From assembly GCA_016713785.1 (NCBI GenBank), contig JADJOM010000003.1, forward strand, positions 949,501 through 1,013,500: a stretch of 64,000 nt of DNA. Reading direction: 5' to 3'. Below are positions 55,010 to 62,743 of the stretch, in pieces. Under the pieces are notes generated by a model that searched no databases, was not told the origin of the DNA, and saw only the letters and a list, made by a program, of their open reading frames with translations. Source of the DNA: Gemmatimonadota bacterium. Lineage in GTDB: Bacteria > Gemmatimonadota > Gemmatimonadetes > Gemmatimonadales > GWC2-71-9. Made by a program: the position numbers and the translations under genes. Position 1 is the stretch's first letter, and the number at the start of each line of letters is the position of its first letter.

Positions 55010-56956
55010 TCAGATCCCCACGCGGAGGCCGGCGAAGACCGCGCGGCCGCGCGCCCGGAAGCCCACCACCGTGGAGTAGCGGGCATCGGTCAGGTTCTCG
55101 CCCCGGAGCGTGGCCGTGATGCCGGGCCGCCCGGCCGCCTCGCGCAGCAGGTCGATGGTCGCGTCGGCGTCGAGCGTGACCACGCCGCGGAGCCGGGTGC
55201 GCACCGACGGGAAGGGCCGGAAATCCACGTCGGCGCGCTCGCCGAGGTAGGTGACGCCCAGCCCGAGGCCCACGCGATCAGCCACGCGGGCGTGACCATC
55301 GAGCCGTGCGCTGTGGCGCGGCCGGCGGATGAGTGCCTTGCCATCCACGAAGGCGTCCCCGGCGCCGCTGCTGAACCCGGGGTCATCCACCCGCGTGGCG
55401 AGGTGGGTGTAGGAGGCGGTGAGCGCCAGGTCCGGCGTCGGGCGGAAATCGCCGGTGAGCTCCACGCCGCGGGCCGTGGCCCGCGCCACGTTGGCGTAGG
55501 TGGGCGCCCCGGGCGCGGCGCCCCCGTCGTACTGGATCAGGTTGCGGAAGCGCTGGTCGAAGTAGTTGACCGCCAGGGTGAGCGCGCCGCCGGCCAGGCC
55601 CTGCTCCACGCCGACCTCCCAGCTCCGGCTCTGCTCCGGCTCGAGGCGGGCGTTGCCGACCTCGAAGGCGCTCCGGGCGAAATTCTCCCGCAGCGATGGC
55701 TCCTTGAACGCGCTGCCGATGGCGCCGCGGAGGCGCGTGCGGCCGGCGACGCCGTAGATGGCACCGAGCCGATAGGTGGCGTGGGTGCCGAACTTCTGGT
55801 TGTCATCCACCCGCAGGCCGGCGTTGAGCAGCAGCCGCGCGGTGAGGTCCACCACCGCCTGGGCGTAGCTCCCCACGTTGCGCCGGGAAGCCTCGAAGGG
55901 CGCGCCGGTGGTGGAGAACTCCTCCAGCCGCTCGAACTCCGCCTGCGCGCCCGCCGTCAGCCGGACGCCGCCGGCCAGCTGGACGATCCCGCGCGCATCG
56001 ACCGAGCGGCGCAGCGAGCGGGCCTGGCTCTGGTAGTAGAACCCGAGGGAATCGCCCGGGCTGTCGGGGAGGTCCTCGGCGCGGTCGGTCTGCCCGTGCG
56101 AGGCGAGCAGCACCCGTACCTCGACGGCGTCGGTGAACCGGCGGCCGAGCTCCAGGCCGAGGGTGGTGGCATCCTGGCGGCCCGCCTGGTTGCTGTCGGT
56201 GACCGCGCCGGTGAAGTCGGTCGCGTAGCCGAGGCGGTTGTCGCCGGTGCGGGCGGTGAGGGTCACGTCGGTGCGCGCGTCGGGCCGCACGCTCAGCGCG
56301 GCGGAACCGACGGTGCTGGCAAAGCCGCTGTTGAACCGGTAGAGGCCGTCGGTGCGGTAGCGCGAGAGGCCGGCCGAGTACGAGACCTCCGGGGTGGACC
56401 CGCTCGCGCTCACGTCCCCGCGCCAGGTGCCGTGGCTCCCCGCCTGCGAGGCGAGCTCGGCCCGGAAGCCGCCGCGCCCGTGGCGGGTGATGACGTTGAT
56501 CACGCCGGTCACGGCGTCAGAGCCGTAGAGCACCGAGGCCGGGCCGCGCACGATCTCGATCCGCTCCACGTTGTCGGTGCTGAGCGTCCCGAAGTTGAAG
56601 CTGCCCCCGCCCTGGTTCACCGGCACCCCGTCGATGAGCACCTTGGTGTAGTCGCTCTCACCGCCCCGCAGGAAGACCGAGGACACCCCGCCATAGGAGC
56701 CTGTGGGGACCACCGCCGCCCCCGGGACGCGGGCCAGCGCCTGGTCCACGAAGTAGATCCCCGCCTCACGGAGCTGCTCGCCGGTGAGCACGGTGGTGGC
56801 GGCCACCACGCGGCCGGCCGGGGTGGGCGAGCGGTCGGCGGTCACGACCAGCTCCTCGAGGCGCACGGTATCGCGGGCGTCCTGGGCCCGGAGGGAGCCG
56901 GCGAGGGCGCCGAGCGCCACGACGGCGGCGAGAAGGGCACGGATGGGGGAACGCAT
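55010..56956 (-). CDS. btuB: TonB-dependent outer-membrane receptor, BtuB-type
   Basis: 648 aa. Signal peptide (SLRAQ), TonB box-like LEELVVTADRSP, plug domain with LARVPGAAVV, VFLRGG, VLIDGVPVN, VERIEIVRGPASVLYGSDAVTGVINVITR split over its conserved blocks, then the 22-strand barrel ending RAVFAGLRVGI. Downstream of the B12 ABC transporter and under the riboswitch, which supports cobalamin as substrate. ATG at 56956; the open frame upstream is not conserved. Confidence 0.9.
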   Translation of the reverse strand: MRSPIRALLAAVVALGALAGSLRAQDARDTVRLEELVVTADRSPTPAGRVVAATTVLTGEQLREAGIYFVDQALARVPGAAVVPTGSYGGVSSVFLRGGESDYTKVLIDGVPVNQGGGSFNFGTLSTDNVERIEIVRGPASVLYGSDAVTGVINVITRHGRGGFRAELASQAGSHGTWRGDVSASGSTPEVSYSAGLSRYRTDGLYRFNSGFASTVGSAALSVRPDARTDVTLTARTGDNRLGYATDFTGAVTDSNQAGRQDATTLGLELGRRFTDAVEVRVLLASHGQTDRAEDLPDSPGDSLGFYYQSQARSLRRSVDARGIVQLAGGVRLTAGAQAEFERLEEFSTTGAPFEASRRNVGSYAQAVVDLTARLLLNAGLRVDDNQKFGTHATYRLGAIYGVAGRTRLRGAIGSAFKEPSLRENFARSAFEVGNARLEPEQSRSWEVGVEQGLAGGALTLAVNYFDQRFRNLIQYDGGAAPGAPTYANVARATARGVELTGDFRPTPDLALTASYTHLATRVDDPGFSSGAGDAFVDGKALIRRPRHSARLDGHARVADRVGLGLGVTYLGERADVDFRPFPSVRTRLRGVVTLDADATIDLLREAAGRPGITATLRGENLTDARYSTVVGFRARGRAVFAGLRVGI

Positions 56957-56976
56957 GACGGACCTTTCGATCCCGG

Positions 56977-57759
56977 CTATTCGCCGGGCTTGAGTGGTAC
57001 AACCTGCGGCGCACCGTCGCACCAGGTGGTGATGGCGACGGGCCATTCGAAGACGCGGGTCACGGTCGGGCCAGTCAGGACGGTGGCGGGAGGGCCATCG
57101 GCCACCACGCGGCCCTGGTGCAGCAGCAGCACCCGGTCGGCATAGCGGGCGGCCAGGTTCAGGTGGTGGCTCACCAGGATCGTGGCGATCCCCTGCCCGG
57201 CCAGCCGGCGCACCAGCTCGAAGACCTCCATCTCGTGGCGGACGTCGAGCGAGGCCGTGGGTTCATCGAGCACCAGCAGCCGCGGCTGCTGGGCCAGCGC
57301 CCGCGCCATCCGCACCCGCTGCCACTCGCCGCCGGACAGCTGGTCGGTGGGCCGGGCGGCGAGCTGCGCCACGTCCGCCCGGGCCATGGCGTCCGCCACG
57401 ATCCGCCGGTCGGCCTCGCCCAGCGGGGCCAGCGGCCTGAGGAACGCGTACCGGCCCAGGCTCACGGTCTCTTCCACGGTCAGCGGGAAGAGCGACTCCT
57501 CCCGCTGGGTCACCACCCCCACCACCCGGGCCAGCTCGGCGCTGGTCCACCCGGCCAGCGGGCGGTCGAGCAGCGTCACGGCGCCCGCGGCGAGCGGCAG
57601 GGTGCCGAGGAGGGCGCGGAGCAGCGTGGTCTTGCCGCTACCGTTGGGGCCCACGATGGCCACCAGCTCGCCCCCCGCGAGGTCGAGAGAAACCCCCGCG
57701 ATCGCCGGGGTGGCGGCGCGGGGGTACTGCACGGCGAGCGCGCGCGCGCTCAGGATCAT
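56977..57759 (-). CDS. btuD: ABC transporter ATPase, BtuD-type
   Basis: 260 aa. Walker A GPNGSGKTT (37-45), Q-loop VVTQREES, signature LSGGEWQRV, Walker B LLVLDEPTASLD, H-loop VSHHLNLA. FecE/BtuD group. ATG at 57759 overlaps the btuC stop (ATGA). Powers B12 import from the periplasm. Confidence 0.92.
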   Translation of the reverse strand: MILSARALAVQYPRAATPAIAGVSLDLAGGELVAIVGPNGSGKTTLLRALLGTLPLAAGAVTLLDRPLAGWTSAELARVVGVVTQREESLFPLTVEETVSLGRYAFLRPLAPLGEADRRIVADAMARADVAQLAARPTDQLSGGEWQRVRMARALAQQPRLLVLDEPTASLDVRHEMEVFELVRRLAGQGIATILVSHHLNLAARYADRVLLLHQGRVVADGPPATVLTGPTVTRVFEWPVAITTWCDGAPQVVPLKPGE

Positions 57760-58733
57760 CGCAGGGTCCGCCGGAGCAGCATCGCGAACAGCGGCACGCC
57801 CACCAGCGAAGTGACCACACCGACGGGCAGCTCGATCGGCGGGGCGATGGCGCGTGCCACCGTGTCGGCGAGCACCAGGAAGCTCCCGCCGAGGAGGAAG
57901 GCGGAGGGGAGCAGCGTCACGTGCAGCGGGCCCCACAGCCGGCGGATGGCGTGCGGCACCACCAGTCCCACGAAGCCGATCATGCCGCAGGTGGCCACCG
58001 CGGCGGCCGTGAGGCAGCCGGTGGCCACGTAGGCGGTGCGACGCAGGGCCGCCGGCTCCACCCCCAGGTGGCGGGCGGTGTCGTCCCCCAGCGCCAGCAG
58101 GTCGAAGGCCCGGGCGCGAAGGGCGAGAACCGCGAGCGGCACCACCGCGTAGGCCGCAAAGATCCCCACCGCCTGCCACGACGCGCCGCCCAGCCCGCCG
58201 AGCATCCACAGGAAGGCGTTGCGCAGCTGCGCCGCCGGCGAGAGCGTGAGCACCGCGCTCACCAGGGCGCCGGTGAAGGCGCTCACCACCACGCCCGCCA
58301 GCAGCAGGATGTGCGGATCGAGCCGGCGCCCCTGCACCAGGCTGAGCCGATAGACCAGGAGCAGCGCGGCCATGGCCCCGGCGAAGGCGGCGAGCGGCAG
58401 CACCCACGCGGCCCCGGCCCCAAGGGCGATCACCAGCACCGCGGCGATGGCGGCCCCCCCGGAGATGCCGAGCAGGTAGGGATCGGCGAGCGGGTTGCGG
58501 ATGAGCGCCTGCAGCACCGCCCCGGAGACGGCCAGGCTGCCACCCACCAGGAATCCGAGCAGCACCCGCGGCAGCCGGAGCCCGCGCACGATCGGCGCGC
58601 CGGCCGCGCCGGCATCGGTGAGCGCCGCCCAGACCGCCGCGGGCGGCAACCGCACGGCGCCGAAGACCAGGCCGGTGACGATGGCCAGCAGCGCCACCGT
58701 CAGCAGGAGCGGCCAGCGCGAGGTGCCGGTCAT
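57756..58733 (-). CDS. btuC: ABC transporter permease, BtuC/FecCD-type
   Basis: 325 aa, about ten TM helices. LRLPRVLLGFLVGGSLAVSG, NPLADPYLLGISGGAA, ALGDDTARHLGV (coupling helix) and CGMIGFVGLVVPHAIR are the family marks. ATG at 58733 overlaps btuF. Confidence 0.93.
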   Translation of the reverse strand: MTGTSRWPLLLTVALLAIVTGLVFGAVRLPPAAVWAALTDAGAAGAPIVRGLRLPRVLLGFLVGGSLAVSGAVLQALIRNPLADPYLLGISGGAAIAAVLVIALGAGAAWVLPLAAFAGAMAALLLVYRLSLVQGRRLDPHILLLAGVVVSAFTGALVSAVLTLSPAAQLRNAFLWMLGGLGGASWQAVGIFAAYAVVPLAVLALRARAFDLLALGDDTARHLGVEPAALRRTAYVATGCLTAAAVATCGMIGFVGLVVPHAIRRLWGPLHVTLLPSAFLLGGSFLVLADTVARAIAPPIELPVGVVTSLVGVPLFAMLLRRTLR

Positions 58734-59611
58734 CGGGGCGCCTCGAGCGCGGCGCGGAGCTCCGCCACCGCCTCCATGGCCCGGGGGCTGGGCCGGCCGA
58801 AGACCGACGTCACCAGCCGCACGAAGCGGCGCTCGCGCACCGCCGGCACGGCGGCCCACTCGGGCCGGCCGGCGATGGCGGGGAGGCCGGAATCGGCCAC
58901 GAGCACCAGGTCGGGATCGCGCGCCGCGATGGCCTCGATGCTCACGGTGGCGGAGGGCGCGCTGAGGTCGGCGAAGAGATTGCGCGCGCCGGCCAGCGCC
59001 AGGATCTCGCTCTGAAAGCTGCCGGCGCCGATCGCGATGGGCGGCTGGTCCCACGCGAGCAGCAGCACCCGCGGGCGGCGCCCCTCGGGGAGCGCGGCGG
59101 TCCGCTCGGCGGCGGCGCGCACCCCGGCCTCAAAGGCCGTGGCGAGGGAATCACCCGCCGCGCCCCGGCCGACGGCCGGGCCGAGCAGCCGGGCCAGCCG
59201 GGGCACGTCGGCCAGGTGATCGATGCCGAGCTGCACGGCGGCGATGCCGGCCGCGCGGAAGCGCTCGAGGGCGGCGGCGTTCTGCGGGGAGCGATAGACC
59301 AGCACCAGGTCGGGGGCCTGGGCCAGGACGCTCTCGATGTTGGGGGGGAGGCCGTCGCCCACGCTGGGCACGGCCAGCGCGGCCGGCGGGTAGTCGCACC
59401 AGCGGGTGCGGCCGACGAGGCGGCCCCCGGCCCCGAGGGCGAAGACCAGCTCCGTCGTGGCCGGGCTGAGCGACACGATGCGCCGCGCCGGCTGGGCGAG
59501 GCGGACCGAGTCGCCCGCGTCATCGACGATGACGAGGCCGGCGTCCGGCCGCTGGGCCGGCGCGCTGCAGGCGCCGAGGAGGGCGAGGAGAAGCGGGAGG
59601 ATCCGCTTCAA
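58730..59611 (-). CDS. btuF: Cobalamin-binding periplasmic lipoprotein, BtuF-type
   Basis: 293 aa. Lipoprotein signal LALLGACSAP, then a two-lobed substrate-binding fold (ARRIVSLSPATTELVFALG, TRWCDYPP, GDGLPPNIESVLAQAPDLVL). The start is TTG at 59611, which gives a signal peptide KRILPLLLALLG; no ATG is in frame nearby, and the frame upstream is riboswitch RNA. First gene after the riboswitch; overlaps btuC by ATGA. TTG in an otherwise tight operon may lower its translation. Confidence 0.85.
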   Translation of the reverse strand: MKRILPLLLALLGACSAPAQRPDAGLVIVDDAGDSVRLAQPARRIVSLSPATTELVFALGAGGRLVGRTRWCDYPPAALAVPSVGDGLPPNIESVLAQAPDLVLVYRSPQNAAALERFRAAGIAAVQLGIDHLADVPRLARLLGPAVGRGAAGDSLATAFEAGVRAAAERTAALPEGRRPRVLLLAWDQPPIAIGAGSFQSEILALAGARNLFADLSAPSATVSIEAIAARDPDLVLVADSGLPAIAGRPEWAAVPAVRERRFVRLVTSVFGRPSPRAMEAVAELRAALEAPR

Positions 59612-59704
59612 TGGAATCGCCCATCCCCGGGGCACTGGAGATGGGCGGACAGGAGCCGGCGCAATGCGGCTGAAGTCGCCACCGATCCCTCCCCCGAGGG
59701 TGTT

Positions 59705-59866
59705 CGTGGTGGCGCGAGACGAGAGGTCTCCTGGCTCCGGGCACCTCGCTCGCCTTCCCGGTTTCCCAGTGGCGAATGAGCGAGAATCCTGCTTGCCCGT
59801 TACAGTGGCGGGGCCGCGCCGGCTTTGCACCGGCTTCCGAGCATCCCGACTCGCGTGCAGAGTTGT
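59705..59866 (-). promoter_or_regulatory. Cobalamin (adenosylcobalamin) riboswitch
   Basis: Minus-strand RNA with the conserved elements in order: GGGATGCTCGGAAGCC, GGTGCAAAGCC, GGCCCCGCCACTGTAA, then GCCACTGGGAAACCGGGAAGG and the B12 box GAGCCAGGAGACCT. Conserved bases fit the Rfam cobalamin class by eye. About 95 nt separate it from the btuF TTG, enough for an expression platform; I could not resolve a terminator or sequestering stem. Binding of the vitamin should lower expression of btuF-btuC-btuD-btuB and probably the genes behind. Confidence 0.9.
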
Positions 59867-59881
59867 GACTGCGCGTCCAAC

Positions 59882-61009
59882 CTAAGTGCGGGCCCGCCTC
59901 CCGGCAAGCTCCGACTCGAGCGCGGCCTTGAGCGCCGCGCGGTCCGACTGGTACCGCTCCCACTCCGCCGCCGGCACCTCGGCCTGGCGCCCCGCGTAGC
60001 GGGCGTCGAGCCGGGCCAGCTGGTCGAGCAGCGGGCTCGGGCCGCTGCTCGCCGGCGCCACGGGCCGGCGCAACACCCGGGTGAGCACCGCGAGGAGCGC
60101 CAGCGCCACCGACCCCACCAGCAGCGGCAGCAGCCAGCGGGTGCCGCCCCCCGGGAAGTCGATCACGATCCGGCTGTCGGGCCCCGGCTCGCCGGTCCAC
60201 CGCTGGAAGGTGCGGCCCTCGATGGCCTGGCTGTCCACGGCGGCGAGTCCCCCGCCCGTCACCGTCCGCCCCCGCTCCTCCAGCAGCAGCGTGAAGCTGG
60301 CGACGCCCTCCGGGAGCGTGAACGTCACCGGCCCCGGCGCGGCGGGGAGGCTGTAGCCGAACACCACTTCCTTCCGTCCTGGGGCGATCGGCGCGTAGAG
60401 GAGCAGGCTGTCGCCGCGGAAGACCACGCTCTCGGGCGAGACGTCGCCCTGGCCCATGGCCGCCCCGAGGGCGCCGCGGGGGAGCGCGGTGCTCCAGCTC
60501 GGGTGGGCGCTGTCGCCCGCCACCCGGGTGACGGTGCCGGGATTCCCCAGCACCACGATCTCCAGCGCGGGGCGGGTGCCGTCGGCGGTGGGCTGGCTGA
60601 TCACCACGTGATGGGACACCACCTCGAGGGGCGTGACGCTCGAAGTGTCGGAGACGAACAACGCGAGGCCGGTGTCGGGCGCGTTCGGGTCGAGGTGCAG
60701 CGGGGTGGAGAAGTACTCGATCCCGGCGTAGCCGCTCGAGAGCAGGAACACCGCGGCGGTGTCGGCCAGGTAGCGGAAGCGGAACCGGCCGTCGGCCCCC
60801 GTGACCAGGGAGTCGATCGGGCCCTGCTGGTCGCGCCCCACCCGGTGCAGCACCACCCGGGCGGCGGGCACGGGAATGGTATCGCTGCCCTGCTCGCGGA
60901 CCACCCGCCCGGCGGCGGTGACGGTGCCCTGGGCGGCGAGGACGGTGGGACCGAGCAGGAGGGCCCCGGCCAGGACCGGGGTGAGGACAAGCCAGGCACG
61001 GTGGGTCAC
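59882..61009 (-). CDS. Exported protein with carboxypeptidase-regulatory-like domain, unknown function
   Basis: 375 aa. Signal peptide (1-26, VLAAQ), a beta domain resembling the CarboxypepD regulatory fold (VTAAGRVVREQG; TGADGRFRFRYLAD), further beta segments, a TM near residues 292-312 (TRWLLPLLVGSVALALLAVL) and a short helical C-terminus. Overlaps the nuclease gene by ATGA. Its stop lies just 16 nt before the riboswitch region. No named family; perhaps a membrane sensor or adhesion protein. Confidence 0.72.
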   Translation of the reverse strand: MTHRAWLVLTPVLAGALLLGPTVLAAQGTVTAAGRVVREQGSDTIPVPAARVVLHRVGRDQQGPIDSLVTGADGRFRFRYLADTAAVFLLSSGYAGIEYFSTPLHLDPNAPDTGLALFVSDTSSVTPLEVVSHHVVISQPTADGTRPALEIVVLGNPGTVTRVAGDSAHPSWSTALPRGALGAAMGQGDVSPESVVFRGDSLLLYAPIAPGRKEVVFGYSLPAAPGPVTFTLPEGVASFTLLLEERGRTVTGGGLAAVDSQAIEGRTFQRWTGEPGPDSRIVIDFPGGGTRWLLPLLVGSVALALLAVLTRVLRRPVAPASSGPSPLLDQLARLDARYAGRQAEVPAAEWERYQSDRAALKAALESELAGRRART

Positions 61010-61503
61010 GGCTGGAATTTCCCGAAGTCCTCGGGGTTCATCTTCTCCAGCCAGGCGCGCAGCTTCTCGGCCTCGTCGGCGGGATCGGGGGCCATCGGCG
61101 CGGGCGCATCGGCGCCGGCGAAGTCCTCGAGCAGTTCCGGCTCGGTGAAGATCGGGGCCTGGGTGCGCAGCGCGAGGGCGATGCTGTCGGAGGGGCGCGC
61201 GTCGAGCTGGAAGACATGGTCGGCGCGCGCCAGCCAGAGCTCGGCGAGGTAGGTCTTGTCCTTCACGGCGCTGATCCGGATCCGCTGCACCGTGGCCCCG
61301 AGCCCCGTGATGACCGTCTTGAGCAGGTCATGCGTCATGGGGCGCGGGGGCTTCATGCCCTGCAGTTCCATCGCGATGGCGCTCGCCTCGGCCGGTCCGA
61401 TCCAGATCGGCAGCACCCGCTGCCCGTCCTTCTCCCGCAGGATCACCACCGGGGAGTTGGTCGTCCGGTCGAGCCCGAGCTGGGCGACGGTGACCTCGAT
61501 CAT
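61006..61503 (-). CDS. Bifunctional nuclease family (DUF151) protein
   Basis: 165 aa. The DUF151 pattern is clear: IEVTVAQLGLDRTTNSPVVIL, REKDGQRVLPIWIGPAEASAIA, RPMTHDLLKTVI, LDARPSDSIALALRTQAPIF. Members were described as DNase/RNase. The acidic C-terminus carries a short helical tail. ATG at 61503 overlaps the metK stop (ATGA). Confidence 0.88.
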   Translation of the reverse strand: MIEVTVAQLGLDRTTNSPVVILREKDGQRVLPIWIGPAEASAIAMELQGMKPPRPMTHDLLKTVITGLGATVQRIRISAVKDKTYLAELWLARADHVFQLDARPSDSIALALRTQAPIFTEPELLEDFAGADAPAPMAPDPADEAEKLRAWLEKMNPEDFGKFQP

Positions 61504-62696
61504 CCCACCGCGCGCTGCAGCTGCGCCACCTTGCTGGTCTCCTCCCACGGGAAGAACCGCAGCTTGCCCTGGGTGTAGGGCCGGCGGCCGAAGTGCCCGT
61601 ACGCGGCGGTGGGCGAGTAGATCGGCTTGCGCAGGTCGAGCGCCTTGATGATCCCGGCGGGCGTCAGGTCGAAGACCTCGCGCACCGCCCGCTCGATCCG
61701 CACGTCCGGCGCGACGCCGGTGCCGAAGGTGTCGACCATGACCGAGACCGGGTCGCGGACGCCGATGGCATAGGCCACCTGGACCTCGCAGCGTCGCGCC
61801 AGCTTGGCGGCGACGATGTTCTTGGCCACCCAGCGCATGGCGTACGCGGCGGAGCGATCGACCTTGGAGGGGTCCTTGCCGCTGAACGCGCCGCCGCCGT
61901 GGCGGGCCATGCCGCCGTACGTGTCGACGATGATCTTCCGGCCGGTCAGGCCGGCGTCGCCGTGCGGGCCGCCGATGACGAAGCGGCCGGTCGGGTTGAT
62001 GTGGAAGGTGGTGCGGCGGGTGTCGAGCCCGGTCTTGGCGAGCACCGGCCGGATCACCTGCTCGATGACGCCCTCGCGGATGGTGCGCTGGGAGAGCTCC
62101 CGGCCCTTCCACTGCGCCGCGTGCTGGGTGGAGACCACCACCGTGCGCACCGCCACCGGGCGGTCACCCTCGTACTCCACCGAGACCTGGCTCTTGCCGT
62201 CGGGCCGCAGCCACTCGAGCGTCTCCAGGCCCTTCTCGCCCTTGCGGACCGCGGCGAGCCGCTCCGCGAGCCGGTGCGCCAGCTGGATCGGGACCGGCAT
62301 CAGCTCGCGGGTCTCGTCCGAGGCGTAGCCGAACATCATGCCCTGGTCGCCCGCGCCGCCGGTGTCCACGCCCTGGGCGATGTCGGGCGACTGCCGGTCG
62401 ATGGAGCTCAGCACCGCACAGGTGTTGCCGTCGATGCCGTAGTTCGCGTCGGTGTAGCCGATGCGCTTGATGGTGTCACGGACCACGTCCGGGATGTGCA
62501 CGTACGTGGTGGTCGTGATCTCGCCGGCGACCACCGCCATGCCCGTGGTGACGAGGGTCTCGCAGGCCACCCGCCCCGCCCGGTCATCGCGCAGGATCGC
62601 GTCGAGCACCGCGTCGGAGATCTGGTCGGCGACCTTGTCGGGGTGCCCTTCGGTGACGGACTCGGACGTGAAGACGTGGCGGTGAGCCTTGGCCAT
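61500..62696 (-). CDS. metK: S-adenosylmethionine synthetase
   Basis: 398 aa. FTSESVTEGHPDKVADQISD, GAGDQGMMFGYA and GPHGDAGLTGRKIIVDTYGG are the family signatures; the P-loop-like GGGAFSGKDPSKVDRSAAY is present. ATG at 62696 begins AKAHRHVFTSES. No SAM riboswitch is seen in the 47 nt before it. Downstream of ptsI. Confidence 0.98.
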   Translation of the reverse strand: MAKAHRHVFTSESVTEGHPDKVADQISDAVLDAILRDDRAGRVACETLVTTGMAVVAGEITTTTYVHIPDVVRDTIKRIGYTDANYGIDGNTCAVLSSIDRQSPDIAQGVDTGGAGDQGMMFGYASDETRELMPVPIQLAHRLAERLAAVRKGEKGLETLEWLRPDGKSQVSVEYEGDRPVAVRTVVVSTQHAAQWKGRELSQRTIREGVIEQVIRPVLAKTGLDTRRTTFHINPTGRFVIGGPHGDAGLTGRKIIVDTYGGMARHGGGAFSGKDPSKVDRSAAYAMRWVAKNIVAAKLARRCEVQVAYAIGVRDPVSVMVDTFGTGVAPDVRIERAVREVFDLTPAGIIKALDLRKPIYSPTAAYGHFGRRPYTQGKLRFFPWEETSKVAQLQRAVG

Positions 62697-62743
62697 GGCA
62701 GTGTGGGCGTTGTGGGGGGAAGGACGCGGCGGGGCCGCGGGGA

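Noticed and set aside
54620..57145. An 841-codon open frame opposite btuB and the propeller gene
   Set aside because: No homology-like pattern; the minus-strand genes carry all recognisable motifs.
62697..62743. Possible SAM riboswitch before metK
   Set aside because: The gap to ptsI is only 47 nt and holds no conserved SAM-box element.
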